This document shows positions 43,161-52,358 of a stretch of 62,866 nucleotides of DNA, one piece after another (position 1 is the stretch's first letter; each line of letters opens with the position of its first letter). The translations under genes were made by a program, and so were the position numbers. This stretch comes from Acidimicrobiales bacterium (GTDB lineage: Bacteria > Actinomycetota > Acidimicrobiia > Acidimicrobiales > VFJN01): contig DATHJB010000036.1 of NCBI GenBank assembly GCA_035316325.1, positions 1 to 62,866 on the forward strand, in the 5' to 3' direction. The notes beneath the pieces are model-generated. The model was not told the DNA's origin. It worked only from the letters and a program-made list of their open reading frames with translations, and did not search any database.

Positions 43161-44000
43161 GTGGGGGAGAGGGGCCATCGCCGGTCGCGGATCGGGGCCG
43201 TCGTCGTCGCCGGGCTCGGCGTGCTGCTCGGCGCCTGCATCGTCACCGTCAGCCGCCTCGACCTCGGCATCGACCTGGGCGATCGCTGCCGGGAGTCGTC
43301 CCAGGAGATGATCGCGGCTGCCGCGGCGGGCGACCGGGAGGCCCTTGCCGCTCAGCTGGACGACGGCGCCGATCCGAACCTCGACGTCGGTGGCAGGACC
43401 CCACTGTCGTGCGCGGCCGCGGCGGGCCGCCAGTCGACCGTTCGCCTGCTCCTCGCCTCAGGGGCCCGGCCGGGCCCCGACGCCCTGGACGCGGCGGTGC
43501 GGGGACAGGCCGGGCTCCTGATGACGTTCGAGCCGCCCGTTGCCGACCCGGGGCGGACGGCGGTGGCGGAGCTGCTGCTCGACCGGGGCGTCGATCCCGA
43601 CGGCGGGCCCGAGGGACCGAGCCCGCTCCTCTACGCCGCCTGGAGCGGTCAGACGGAGCTGGTGTCGCTGCTGCTCGACCGGGGCGCCGGCCCCGACCAC
43701 GGCGGCGAGGTGTCGGCGGCCTACGTCCTGCTCGCCCAGGGACAGGTGCCGACGAGCGTCCCGACGTCGCTGCCGGCACCGCGGGGCGACACGGTCGACA
43801 ACGTGCCACCGCTGGTGGGTGCCGCCTGGGGAGGGCACCTCGAGATCGCCGTGGTGCTCCTCGATGCCGGGGCCGATCCGAACCTCGCCGCCGACGGGAC
43901 GTTCTCACCGATGCTCGCCGCCACGGCACGCGGTGACCGGGCGATCGTGGACCTGCTGCTGGCTCGTGGGGCGGCCCCGCCGCGGGAGCGCGGAGAGTGA
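43161..44000 (+). CDS. Ankyrin-repeat lipoprotein
   Basis: This 279-residue protein has a basic N-terminus and hydrophobic segment ending in LLGAC, a plausible lipobox at residue 26. At least five ankyrin units follow: AAAAAGDREALAAQLDDGAD, TPLSCAAAAGRQSTVRLLLA, SPLLYAAWSGQTELVSLLLD, PPLVGAAWGGHLEIAVVLLD and SPMLAATARGDRAIVDLLLA. Ankyrin stacks bind proteins. An extracytoplasmic location is unusual for such repeats but is known in bacteria. The stop overlaps the start of the acyltransferase gene. Confidence 0.85.
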   Translation: MGERGHRRSRIGAVVVAGLGVLLGACIVTVSRLDLGIDLGDRCRESSQEMIAAAAAGDREALAAQLDDGADPNLDVGGRTPLSCAAAAGRQSTVRLLLASGARPGPDALDAAVRGQAGLLMTFEPPVADPGRTAVAELLLDRGVDPDGGPEGPSPLLYAAWSGQTELVSLLLDRGAGPDHGGEVSAAYVLLAQGQVPTSVPTSLPAPRGDTVDNVPPLVGAAWGGHLEIAVVLLDAGADPNLAADGTFSPMLAATARGDRAIVDLLLARGAAPPRERGE

Positions 44001-44761
44001 GGCAGAATCGGGGAGTGGCAGACCAGGAGGAACGGCGGGAGTTCGGGTGGTTGTACCCCGCCGCGCGCCTCGTGGTGGCGCCGACGGCCCGGTTCGCGTG
44101 GCGCATCAGGACCGAGGGGCTCGACCACCTGCCCGACGACGGGCCCGCCATCCTCTGCCCCAACCACACCTCGGTGCTCGACTCGTTCATCCTCCCGTCG
44201 GCGCTGCCGCGGCGGATCACGTTCGTCGGCAAGGCCGAGTACCTCGACAACTGGAAGACCCGCACCCTGTTCCCGGCGCTCGGCATGATCCCGATCGACC
44301 GGTCGGGCGGGAGGGGCGGCGAGCGGGCGCTCGACATGGCCGCCGGGCTGCTCGACCAGGGCGAGCTGTTCGGCATCTACCCCGAGGGCACCCGCAGCCG
44401 TGACGGCCGCCTCCACAAGGGCCACACCGGCCCCGCCCGGCTGGCGCTGCGCACCGGGGCACCGCTGGTGCCCGTCGGCCTCGTGGGCACCCGGCGGATC
44501 ATGCCGCCGGAGGCCAGGTTCCCCCGGCTCTTCGCCCCCGCCGCCGTCCGCATCGGCCGGCCGATCCGGGTCGACCACTACCAGGGGCACGGCGACCACC
44601 GGCTGGCGCTGCGCCAGATCACCGACGAGCTGATGTACGAGATCCGGGCGCTGTCGGGCCAGGACTACGTCGACGAGTACGCCACCAAGCGTCGCTCCGA
44701 CCCCGAGGCCGAGGTCCCGATCGCCCGCTCGTCCGCGGAGGTGCTGCCCCGGGCGGTGTGA
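43997..44761 (+). CDS. PlsC-type 1-acylglycerol-3-phosphate acyltransferase
   Basis: This 254-residue protein has the acyltransferase motifs NHTSVLD (HX4D), the glycerol-phosphate motif FGIYPEGTRSRDG and VPVGLVGTRRIMPP. It acylates lysophosphatidate or a related lipid at the membrane. Two starts compete: the GTG at 43997, overlapping the previous stop, and a GTG at 44015, which stands six bases after CAGAAT. The final 30 residues are a polar tail. The stop overlaps the next gene (GTGTGA). Confidence 0.88.
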   Translation: MRQNRGVADQEERREFGWLYPAARLVVAPTARFAWRIRTEGLDHLPDDGPAILCPNHTSVLDSFILPSALPRRITFVGKAEYLDNWKTRTLFPALGMIPIDRSGGRGGERALDMAAGLLDQGELFGIYPEGTRSRDGRLHKGHTGPARLALRTGAPLVPVGLVGTRRIMPPEARFPRLFAPAAVRIGRPIRVDHYQGHGDHRLALRQITDELMYEIRALSGQDYVDEYATKRRSDPEAEVPIARSSAEVLPRAV

Positions 44762-46434
44762 CCGGGCGCGGGCGGGCAGGCACGATGAGGGCAGGGGCGA
44801 TGAGGGCAGGGGCGATGAGGGCAACGGCCGCGGACGACGTCGACGTCATCGTCGACCTGCGCGAGCCGGGCGAGGGCACGTCGACCCCCTCCCGGAGGAC
44901 GGGAGCGGTGGTCCTGGCGGTCGCCGTGCTCGTGCCGCTGCTGCTGTTCGGCTGGCGGGCGCTCCAGGCACCCGTCAACTTCGACGGCGCCATGAACCTC
45001 CAGGTCGCGGCCCGCCTGGCCGACGGCGACGGCTACACCCGCAACTACGGGGACGTCGAGGAGTTCCCCCACGAGGTGCAGACCAACGGGCCGTACATCT
45101 ACGCGGCGGCAATGGGGATCGCCCTCCTGGGCCACGACCAGCTCGGCTACCAGGCCGCCAACCTCCTGTTCGTCGCCGGCTTCGCGGTGACCGTGGCGCT
45201 GCTCCTCCGCGCCCGACCACGGTGGCTCCGGGCGGCGGGGCCGGTGGTGGTATTGCTGGGCGTGCCGTCGATCGGGGTGTACGCCCTGGGCGGCCTGGGC
45301 GAGGTGCCCACCACGTTCTTCCTGTTCCTCGCCGTGCTGGCGATCGCCGCGGCCCTGCGCTCGATCGAGCGGGCGCCCCTGTGGGTGCTCGGGGCGTCGG
45401 TGGCGTTCGGCGCCGCGCTGGCCACCAAGACGTTCGCGGTCGGTGCCGCCGCGGCGCTGGCGGTCGGGGTCGCCGCCGTGCTCCTCACCGTGCCGACGCG
45501 GCGGACCCGGGTGCAGGTGGTGCTGGCGACGGCCGGGGTCGCGCTGGTGCCGGCGGTCCGTGAGCTCCACAAGCTCGTGAGCCTCGGGTCGCTGGGCGAG
45601 TACCGCGCCTGGTGGAACGTCGAGCGCAGCGCCGCCGCCGACCAGTCCGGCCTCGAGGACACCGGCGGCAGCCTGTTCAGCACCTTCGGTGACCACCTCC
45701 AGGAGCTGTCCCGCCAGGTCGACTTCCCGGCGCCGCTGCTTGCCGTGGTCCTGTTCCTGCCGCTCGCCTGGGTCGGCCTCCTCGTCGTCGCCCGGTGGCG
45801 CGCCGACGGACTGGGCCCCACCTTGAGCGACCCGCACCTGGCCGTGCTCGTGATGCTGGCCGGCCTGGCGGGCCTCTACATCGCCTGGTGGCTGTGCTTC
45901 CTGCCCGAGAGCAAGCTCTGGGTGCGGCGGATGCTGCCCGGCCTGTTCGCCCTCCACGTCCTCTACCTGTTCATGGTCCCGGGGCTGGTGGAGACCGTGC
46001 GCGCCCGGCAGCGCGCGGTAGGCATCGTCGCCGCGCTCGGGTTGGCGGCGGTGGTCGTCGCGGCCGTGCCCTACGGCTGGGCGCGGGTCGACGACAACAC
46101 CCGCGACCTGGTCGACGGCGAGCAACCGTGGCTCGAAGCCGACGAGGACGCGGCGACCTACATCCGTGAGCACCAGGACCTCCGCTGGTACGGCGACGGC
46201 TGGTGGTCGGCGCCGGCGGTGAGCCTCATGGCGCGCACCGACCTCCGGGACCTCTCCGAGATCGACGTCGAGACCGGGCCGTGCGACCTCGACCCCGACC
46301 GCGACCGCCTCGTGTGGGACCTCGACGCCCGCGGCGTCGCCGGCACCCCCTCCACCCGCGACGGCACCTTCGTGTTCACCGAGGTGGAGAGCTACGACGG
46401 CTACGTGCAGATCTACGCCGTCGGCTGCGGCTGA
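44758..46434 (+). CDS. GT-C (GT39/PMT-like) polytopic glycosyltransferase candidate
   Basis: This protein of up to 558 residues has about ten membrane helices. The first extracytoplasmic loop holds APVNFDGAMNLQVAARLADG, with the acidic residue typical of GT-C enzymes that use polyprenyl-phosphate sugars. The C-terminal soluble part includes WLEADEDAATYIREHQDLRW. Several starts are possible: the GTG at 44758 overlapping plsC, or one of three in-frame ATGs at 44785, 44800 and 44815 in a 15-base repeat. Its 3' end overlaps the convergent nucleoside hydrolase gene by 22 bases. Donor and acceptor are unknown. Confidence 0.75.
   Translation: MTGRGRAGTMRAGAMRAGAMRATAADDVDVIVDLREPGEGTSTPSRRTGAVVLAVAVLVPLLLFGWRALQAPVNFDGAMNLQVAARLADGDGYTRNYGDVEEFPHEVQTNGPYIYAAAMGIALLGHDQLGYQAANLLFVAGFAVTVALLLRARPRWLRAAGPVVVLLGVPSIGVYALGGLGEVPTTFFLFLAVLAIAAALRSIERAPLWVLGASVAFGAALATKTFAVGAAAALAVGVAAVLLTVPTRRTRVQVVLATAGVALVPAVRELHKLVSLGSLGEYRAWWNVERSAAADQSGLEDTGGSLFSTFGDHLQELSRQVDFPAPLLAVVLFLPLAWVGLLVVARWRADGLGPTLSDPHLAVLVMLAGLAGLYIAWWLCFLPESKLWVRRMLPGLFALHVLYLFMVPGLVETVRARQRAVGIVAALGLAAVVVAAVPYGWARVDDNTRDLVDGEQPWLEADEDAATYIREHQDLRWYGDGWWSAPAVSLMARTDLRDLSEIDVETGPCDLDPDRDRLVWDLDARGVAGTPSTRDGTFVFTEVESYDGYVQIYAVGCG
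44785..44823 (+). repeat. 15-base direct repeat that triplicates a start codon
   Basis: ATGAGGGCAGGGGCG occurs at 44785 and 44800 and again partially at 44815. Each copy supplies an ATG, and each following copy is preceded by the purine-rich GGGCAGGGGCG, so up to three start sites lie in one frame. Confidence 0.85.
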
Positions 46435-47357
46435 CCGGCGATGGTCGTGACCAGCTCGTAGGCGACGGCGGCGGCGTCGGCGGCACGGACGACCGACGTG
46501 GGGCGGCCGGTCGACGACTTCGCCAGCAGGGCGTTCCCGGGCATGCCGTGGACGGAGAGGCCCAGCGTCGCCCGCGTCTCGACGTCCGGGGCGACGACGC
46601 CGACCACCGCGAGCGGGTCGTGGAGGCGGACGTGGGCGACGTCGGGGTCGTCCGAGCGGCTGCGCAGGAACGACACCCAGCCCTCCATCTGCTCGTCGAG
46701 CGCGGCGCCGAGGTCGCCGGCCGCCGCGATCGCCGCCCGGTCGTCCTCACCGAGCACCAACACGTTGGTGACGTCCTGCGGCACCAGCCGCAACGGCAGC
46801 GGCAGTCCCAGGCACACCGCGGCGGCCAGCGGGTCGCCGTTGAGGTTGAAGTCCGGGATCGCCGGCAGGAGGGGCCCGCCGGGGATCAGGCCGTAGGGCC
46901 CCAGGCAGCCGCCCATCAGGTGCACGGCCGCCACCGCCTCGTGCAGCTCCGGGTGGGCGGTCAGCACGGTGGCCACGTTGGTGAAGGCGCCGACCCCGCA
47001 GACGTGCACCGGGTCGGTGGCACCCCGCAGCACCTCCACCATCACGTCCTCGGCGGAGGGGGCGTCGTCGGCCACCTTGCCCAGCGGCTCCCGGGCGACG
47101 ATGCCGACGGGCATCGTCGACGACGCCTCGCCCAGCGGATCGGCGGCCCCCAGGCCGACGGGCACGTCGCCCCGCCCCATCAGGTCGAGCAGCCCCTGGG
47201 CCAGGGCGGCCCGCCGCCGGACGTTGCCGTTGACGGTGGTGACGCCCAGCAGCCGGCACCGCGGGTCGCGCGCCAGGAACGCCAGGGCGATCGCGTCGTC
47301 GCAGTCGGTCCCCAGGTCGGTGTCGAACAGGATCGGGACGGGCGCCGGGGAGCTCAC
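46413..47357 (-). CDS. Inosine-uridine-type nucleoside hydrolase
   Basis: This 314-residue protein has the Asp cluster PILFDTDLGTDCDDAIALA that binds Ca2+ and the ribose. Further family motifs are LLGVTTVNGNV, VHVCGVGAFTNVATVL, AIPDFNLNGDPLAAA and VRLHDPLAVVG. It should cleave nucleosides to ribose and base. The GTG at 47357 overlaps the upstream dioxygenase stop (GTGA), so both are one operon. Convergent overlap with the GT-C gene is 22 bases. Confidence 0.9.
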   Translation of the reverse strand: MSSPAPVPILFDTDLGTDCDDAIALAFLARDPRCRLLGVTTVNGNVRRRAALAQGLLDLMGRGDVPVGLGAADPLGEASSTMPVGIVAREPLGKVADDAPSAEDVMVEVLRGATDPVHVCGVGAFTNVATVLTAHPELHEAVAAVHLMGGCLGPYGLIPGGPLLPAIPDFNLNGDPLAAAVCLGLPLPLRLVPQDVTNVLVLGEDDRAAIAAAGDLGAALDEQMEGWVSFLRSRSDDPDVAHVRLHDPLAVVGVVAPDVETRATLGLSVHGMPGNALLAKSSTGRPTSVVRAADAAAVAYELVTTIAGQPQPTA

Positions 47358-48217
47358 GACGCGGCCCCGGACCGGGACCACACGAGGGGGAACTGGTCGT
47401 CGTGGTCGAGCCGGTCGCCCGGCTGGTAGGCGGCCTGCTCCTCCCGGGTCCAGGTCCACGCCCCGGGCCAGCTCGTGGCATCCGACCGGTCGAGCGTCGT
47501 CCCGTCGGCCATGTACACGATCGACATCGCCCGGCGGCGCCCGTGGGTCATGTTGGCCCCGGCGCCGTGGGCGATGAACCCGTTGTGGGCCACGGCGCCG
47601 CCGGCCGGCAGCGGGCAGAAGACGGGGTCGACACCCGCCCACGACGGGTTCGCCTCGAACAGCCCGCCCAGGTCGCTGCCGATGTGGGCGTTGCGCATGC
47701 TCTGCTCCTTGTGGGTGCCCGGCAGGTAGGCGAGGCAGCCGTTGTTCGGCGTGGCGTCGTCGAGCGCCACCCAGAACGAGACGCAGTGCGAGCTGTCGAA
47801 GGCGAAGATCGGCCCGTCGATGTGGAACGCCGTCGGATGCCCCCACGGCTCCTTCACCAGCGCCTGGTCCTGCCAGATGCGCACGGCGTCGACGCCCTCC
47901 AGTTCGGCGCCCAGCCGGGCCAGCTCGACGTCGAACACCAGCTGCCGCATCCGGTCGCTGGACTTCCAGAGGAAGAGCCGCTGCGTGAACACCCGGTTGT
48001 AGTACTCGTAGCCGGCCCGCTGCTCCGGCTCGAGCTTCGCCAGCAGCTCGGGTCGGTCGCGGCGGTGGGGGACCCGCAGGTCGGCCCGCTCCACCACGGC
48101 CTCGTCGAACGCCGCGCGCCACTCGTCGAGCTCGTGGTCGTCGAGCAGCTTGTCGATCACCAGGAAGCCGTCCTCCCGGTACCGCGCGACCTGGTCGTCC
48201 GTGACCTGCGTGTGCAT
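47354..48217 (-). CDS. Phytanoyl-CoA dioxygenase (PhyH)-family protein
   Basis: This 287-residue Fe(II)/2-oxoglutarate oxygenase has the HxD motif in PTAFHIDGP, the VSFWVALDDATPNNGCLAYLPG strand pair and the distal His in AHNGFIAHGAGANM. It is a hydroxylase of unknown substrate; coupling to a nucleoside hydrolase suggests a modified nucleoside or a secondary metabolite. Start: the ATG at 48217, preceded by GGGGGAGG. Confidence 0.88.
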   Translation of the reverse strand: MHTQVTDDQVARYREDGFLVIDKLLDDHELDEWRAAFDEAVVERADLRVPHRRDRPELLAKLEPEQRAGYEYYNRVFTQRLFLWKSSDRMRQLVFDVELARLGAELEGVDAVRIWQDQALVKEPWGHPTAFHIDGPIFAFDSSHCVSFWVALDDATPNNGCLAYLPGTHKEQSMRNAHIGSDLGGLFEANPSWAGVDPVFCPLPAGGAVAHNGFIAHGAGANMTHGRRRAMSIVYMADGTTLDRSDATSWPGAWTWTREEQAAYQPGDRLDHDDQFPLVWSRSGAAS

Positions 48218-48326
48218 GGGCGCCTCCCCCCGACAGCAGACGACATGCTCGCACGTCCGTCGTCCGACCGCCCGGTGGGCTCCGGCGCGAGACTGTGGTT
48301 GGCTGACAGGCAAAGGGAGGGTGAAC

Positions 48327-49787
48327 ATGGGTGGACTCGACCGGCGGACGTTCCTGGCGAGCGCGGCGGCGGGAACCGCCACGGCCGCGACCCTCGGAGG
48401 CTTCGCGGGGTTCCTCGCCGGCCCGGCGGCCGCGACGCCGCAGCCGACGCTGGGCCCGTTGCCGGACGAGCGCGACGGCATCGTGCGCCTGTGGCTGCCA
48501 CCGGGGTTCGCGTACCGCTCGTTCCACGACACCGAGTCGCCGGTCGTGCTCGACGACGGCACGGTCCTCCCGGGCCGCCACGACGGGATGGCGGCGTTCC
48601 GGGGACCGCACGGCAACGTGGTGCTCGTCCGCAACCACGAGGTGAACGCCCCGGGACCGGCGTTCGGCGACGCCGGCAAGGCCTACGACCCGATGGCCCA
48701 GGGCGGCACCACCACCGTCGAGGTCACCCGCCACGGCGAGGTCGTGTCGGCCCGCACCAGCCTCAACGGCACGCAGATGAACTGCAGCGGCGGGCCGATG
48801 CCCTGGGGCAGCTGGATCACCTGCGAGGAGACCGTCAACGGCCCCGACGTGGGGCCCGACTTCACCGGCGTGTCCAACGTGCCGTTGACCCAGCGGCACG
48901 GCTTCGTCTTCGAGGTCCCGGCGCACGGCGAGTCGAACCGGGAGCCCATCACCGCGGCCGGACGCTTCCTCCACGAGGCCGTCGCCGTCGACCCCCTGCA
49001 CGGGGTGCTGTACATGACCGAGGACAACTTCGGCTTCCCCTCGGGCTTCTACCGGTACAAGCCGAAGCGCCACCCGCTGCTGACACGGCGGATCGACAAC
49101 CAGGGCCGCCTGCAGATGCTCGCCGTCGTCGGCCGGCCCGGCGCCGACCTCGCGGCGTCGCAGGCACCGGGCGCCTCCTACCGGGTGCGGTGGGTCGACA
49201 TCGACGACCCCAACCCGAGCTTCCCCTACACGCCCGGCCAGACCGCTCCGACCGCCAACGACACCGCGCTGAACCACGTGGGCAGCCAGGGGCGGGCCCA
49301 GGGTGCGGCCCGCTTCTCCCGGCTCGAGGGCGCCACCTACGACCGGGGCGTCGTGTACTTCACCTCCACCCAGGGCGGCGGTACGCCGGAGCCCGGCCCC
49401 AGCGACCCGGTCGGCGGCTGGGGCAACGGCAGCGGCCAGGTGTGGGCCTACGACACCCTCCGCCAGCGGCTGCGCCTCGTCTACGAGTCGCCGGGGCCCG
49501 ATGTGCTCGACCTGCCCGACAACGTCACCGCCAGCCCCGGAGGGACGCTGGTGCTGTGCGAGGACAGCAGCGGCGACAACTACCTGCGTGCGCTCACGCC
49601 GCAGGGGAAGATCTGGAACCTCGCCCTCAACCGGCTGGTGAGCAGCACCGGCACCCCGCGGTTCGGCGACGAGTTCGCCGGGGCGACGTTCAGCCCCGAC
49701 GGCAGGACACTCTTCGTCAACATCCAGGCCAGCCGCGGCGTGACGTTCGCGATCTGGGGCCCGTGGTCCCGCGTCGGGATCCGCTAA
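48327..49787 (+). CDS. Tat-exported PhoX/DUF839-family phosphatase-like protein
   Basis: This 486-residue protein has a twin-arginine signal (LDRRTFLASAAAGTATAA). The propeller follows: LVRNHEVNAPGP, NCSGGPMPWGSWITCEETVN, YMTEDNFGFPSGFYRYKP and LCEDSSGDNYLRALTP. PhoX enzymes bind iron and calcium through such acidic loops and release phosphate from esters; TCEET is the signature. Start: the ATG at 48327 with GGGAGG before it. Divergent from the PhyH gene. Confidence 0.88.
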   Translation: MGGLDRRTFLASAAAGTATAATLGGFAGFLAGPAAATPQPTLGPLPDERDGIVRLWLPPGFAYRSFHDTESPVVLDDGTVLPGRHDGMAAFRGPHGNVVLVRNHEVNAPGPAFGDAGKAYDPMAQGGTTTVEVTRHGEVVSARTSLNGTQMNCSGGPMPWGSWITCEETVNGPDVGPDFTGVSNVPLTQRHGFVFEVPAHGESNREPITAAGRFLHEAVAVDPLHGVLYMTEDNFGFPSGFYRYKPKRHPLLTRRIDNQGRLQMLAVVGRPGADLAASQAPGASYRVRWVDIDDPNPSFPYTPGQTAPTANDTALNHVGSQGRAQGAARFSRLEGATYDRGVVYFTSTQGGGTPEPGPSDPVGGWGNGSGQVWAYDTLRQRLRLVYESPGPDVLDLPDNVTASPGGTLVLCEDSSGDNYLRALTPQGKIWNLALNRLVSSTGTPRFGDEFAGATFSPDGRTLFVNIQASRGVTFAIWGPWSRVGIR

Positions 49788-49825
49788 GACCACCAAAGGG
49801 TTCGGGGCGGGTGCCGGCGGGTCGG

Positions 49826-49831
49826 TAATCT
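49826..49831 (+). promoter_or_regulatory. -10 box of thrS
   Basis: TAATCT is followed by eight bases and the thrS ATG. No T-box or other leader structure fits in the 52 bases between the phosphatase stop and this ATG, so regulation by a 5' leader is unlikely. Confidence 0.55.
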
Positions 49832-49839
49832 CGCCCCTC

Positions 49840-51855
49840 ATGGCCGAGATCCACGTGACGCTGCCCGACGGTTCCCAGCGAGAGCTGCCCGTCGGCACGA
49901 CGGCGGGGGATCTCGCGGCCTCGATCGGGTCACGGCTGGCCAAGGCCGCCGTGATCGCCGAGGTCAACGGCGAGGAGCGCGACCTCGTCACCGAGCTGCA
50001 CGACGGCGACCGCGTCGCCATCGTCACCGCCGACTCGGCCCAGGGCCTCTACACCATCCGCCACTCCACCGCCCACGTGCTGGCGCAGGCGGTGCTCGAC
50101 CTGTTCCCGGGGGCCACCTTCGGCATCGGGCCGCCGGTCGAGGACGGCTTCTACTACGACTTCCAGCTCCCCGGCGGTGCCACCTTCAGCACCGAGGACC
50201 TGGAGCGCATCGAGGCCCGCATGCGCGAGCTCATCAAGGAGCACCAGCCGTTCGTGCGCGACGAGATCGACGCCGAGGCGGCCCGCGCCATCTTCAAGGA
50301 CCACCCGTTCAAGCTGGAGATCATCGACAACGCGTCGACCGACCCGATGTCGGGCACCAGCGCCGCCGGCCAGGTCCGCACCTACGAGAACCCGCCGCCG
50401 AAGCCCAAGGAGCACCCGCCGTTCCAGGGCGTCGACGGCTTCGTCGACCTGTGCCGCGGCCCGCACGTGCCCGACACCGGCAAGCACCTGGGCCACTTCA
50501 AGCTCATGCGGGTGGCCGGGGCCTACTGGCGGGGCGACGAGCGCAACCCCCAGCTCCAGCGCATCTACGGCACCGCCTGGGCGTCGAAGCAGGCGCTCGA
50601 GGACCACCTCCACCAGCTGGAGGAGGCCGCCAAGCGCGACCACCGCAAGCTGGGCGCCGAGCTCGACCTGTTCAGCTTCCCCGAGGAGATCGGCTCCGGC
50701 CTGGTGGTCTTCCACCCCAAGGGCGGGCTCATCCGGCGGCTGATGGAGGACTACTCCCGGCAGCGCCACGAGCAGGCGGGCTACGAGTTCGTCTACTCGC
50801 CGCACATCGCCAAGGAGAGCCTGTACCAGATCTCCGGCCACCTCGGCTGGTACTCGGAGGGCATGTACCCCCCGATGCACCTCGACGAGAAGCCCGGCGA
50901 GGAGGCCCACACCGGCGACCGGTACTACCCGAAGCCGATGAACTGCCCGTTCCACATGCTGATCTACCGCCACCACCTGCGGTCGTACCGGGAGCTGCCG
51001 CTGCGGCTGTTCGAGTTCGGCACGGTGTACCGGTACGAGAAGTCGGGCGTGGTGCACGGCCTGATGCGGGCTCGCGGGTTCACCCAGGACGACTCCCACA
51101 TCTTCTGCACCCCCGAGCAGCTGCAGGACGAGCTGGCCAGCCTGCTGAAGTTCGTCATCGACCTGCTGCGCGACTTCGGCTTCGAGGACTTCGAGGCCGA
51201 GCTGGCCACCCGCCCCGAGAAGTTCGTGGGCGACCCGGCCGACTGGGACGAGGCCGAGACGGCGCTCAAGTACGCCATCGAGTCGGCCGGCGTGCCGTAC
51301 GTGCTGGCCGAGGGCGAGGGCGCCTTCTACGCCCCGAAGATCGACGTGCACATCCGCGACGCCGTCAAGCGCCGCTGGCAGATGTCCACCCTGCAGGTCG
51401 ACTTCCAGTTCCCGCAGCGCTTCGACCTGGAGTACATCGGCCCCGACAACCAGAAGCATCGCCCGCGGGTGATCCACCGGGCGCTGTTCGGGTCGGTCGA
51501 GCGGTTCTTCGGCGTGCTCACCGAGCACTACGCCGGCGCCTTCCCCACCTGGCTGTCGCCGGTGCAGGTGCGGGTGCTGCCGGTGCGCTCCGACCACCAC
51601 GACTACGCCGGCAAGCTGGTCGAGCGGCTCAAGGGCGACGGCTTCCGGGCCGACACCGTCGAGGCCGACGAGCCGCTGGGCGGGCGGATCCGCAAGGCCA
51701 AGCTGGAGAAGATCCCCCACGTGCTGGTGGTGGGCGACGACGACGTCGCCGGCTCCACCGTCGGCGACAACCCGCGGGGAGGCGCGGTCGAGCGCGATCT
51801 GCCCGTCGACACGTTCGTCGAGCGGCTCCGCGCCGAGATCGCGGCCCGCAGGTGA
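49840..51855 (+). CDS. thrS: Threonyl-tRNA synthetase
   Basis: This 671-residue enzyme has the TGS domain (1-62), then the editing domain with RHSTAHVLAQAV and CRGPHVP. The class II core has NCPFHMLIYRHHLRSYRELP, RYEKSGVVHGLMRARGF (motif 2) and SVERFFGVLTEHYAG (motif 3). The anticodon domain (PVQVRVLPVRSDHHDYAGKL) follows. Length and motifs are normal. It starts an apparent operon with the HIT gene, whose start overlaps its stop. Confidence 0.97.
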   Translation: MAEIHVTLPDGSQRELPVGTTAGDLAASIGSRLAKAAVIAEVNGEERDLVTELHDGDRVAIVTADSAQGLYTIRHSTAHVLAQAVLDLFPGATFGIGPPVEDGFYYDFQLPGGATFSTEDLERIEARMRELIKEHQPFVRDEIDAEAARAIFKDHPFKLEIIDNASTDPMSGTSAAGQVRTYENPPPKPKEHPPFQGVDGFVDLCRGPHVPDTGKHLGHFKLMRVAGAYWRGDERNPQLQRIYGTAWASKQALEDHLHQLEEAAKRDHRKLGAELDLFSFPEEIGSGLVVFHPKGGLIRRLMEDYSRQRHEQAGYEFVYSPHIAKESLYQISGHLGWYSEGMYPPMHLDEKPGEEAHTGDRYYPKPMNCPFHMLIYRHHLRSYRELPLRLFEFGTVYRYEKSGVVHGLMRARGFTQDDSHIFCTPEQLQDELASLLKFVIDLLRDFGFEDFEAELATRPEKFVGDPADWDEAETALKYAIESAGVPYVLAEGEGAFYAPKIDVHIRDAVKRRWQMSTLQVDFQFPQRFDLEYIGPDNQKHRPRVIHRALFGSVERFFGVLTEHYAGAFPTWLSPVQVRVLPVRSDHHDYAGKLVERLKGDGFRADTVEADEPLGGRIRKAKLEKIPHVLVVGDDDVAGSTVGDNPRGGAVERDLPVDTFVERLRAEIAARR

Positions 51856-52358
51856 CCCTCGACCGCATGTGGGCCGGCTGGCGGACGGCCTACGTGGCGG
51901 CGGCCGGCAACGGTGAGATCGCGGGCACGGGCTCGGTGTTCCGCCGCATCCTCGACGCGGGCCTGCCCGACGAGGAGGCCTACATCGTGTGGCGGGGGCG
52001 TGAGGTGTTCGCCATCCTCAACGCCTACCCCTACACCAGCGGACACCTGCTGGTGATGCCCTACCGCGAGGTCGCCGAGCTGGAGGACCTCACCGAGAGC
52101 GAGGCCGCCGAGCTGTGGGCCGGGGTCCGCGCTGGGGTGCGGGCGGTGAAGACCGCCTACGGTGCGCAGGGCGTGAACGTCGGGATCAACCTCGGGGAGG
52201 CCGCGGGGGCGGGGGTGCCCTCGCACCTGCACGTCCACGTGCTGCCCCGGTGGATGGCCGACTCCAACTTCATGACGTCGATCGCCGAGACCCGTGTCCT
52301 GCCCGAGGCGCTGCCCGCCACGTGGCGCAAGGTGCGGGAAGCGTGGCCGGTCGCGTGA
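51852..52358 (+). CDS. HIT-family hydrolase/AP4A-phosphorylase-like protein
   Basis: This 168-residue protein has the HIT triad SHLHVHVLPRW near residue 120 and the preceding VFAILNAYPYTSGHLLVMPY. The gene directly after thrS matches the mycobacterial order, in which the HIT protein is an Ap4A phosphorylase. The GTG at 51852 overlaps the thrS stop (GTGA), and its own stop overlaps the next gene. Confidence 0.9.
   Translation: MTLDRMWAGWRTAYVAAAGNGEIAGTGSVFRRILDAGLPDEEAYIVWRGREVFAILNAYPYTSGHLLVMPYREVAELEDLTESEAAELWAGVRAGVRAVKTAYGAQGVNVGINLGEAAGAGVPSHLHVHVLPRWMADSNFMTSIAETRVLPEALPATWRKVREAWPVA

Noticed and set aside
49788..49839. Possible T-box leader before thrS
   Set aside because: Only 52 bases are available and the -10 box is eight bases from the start codon.
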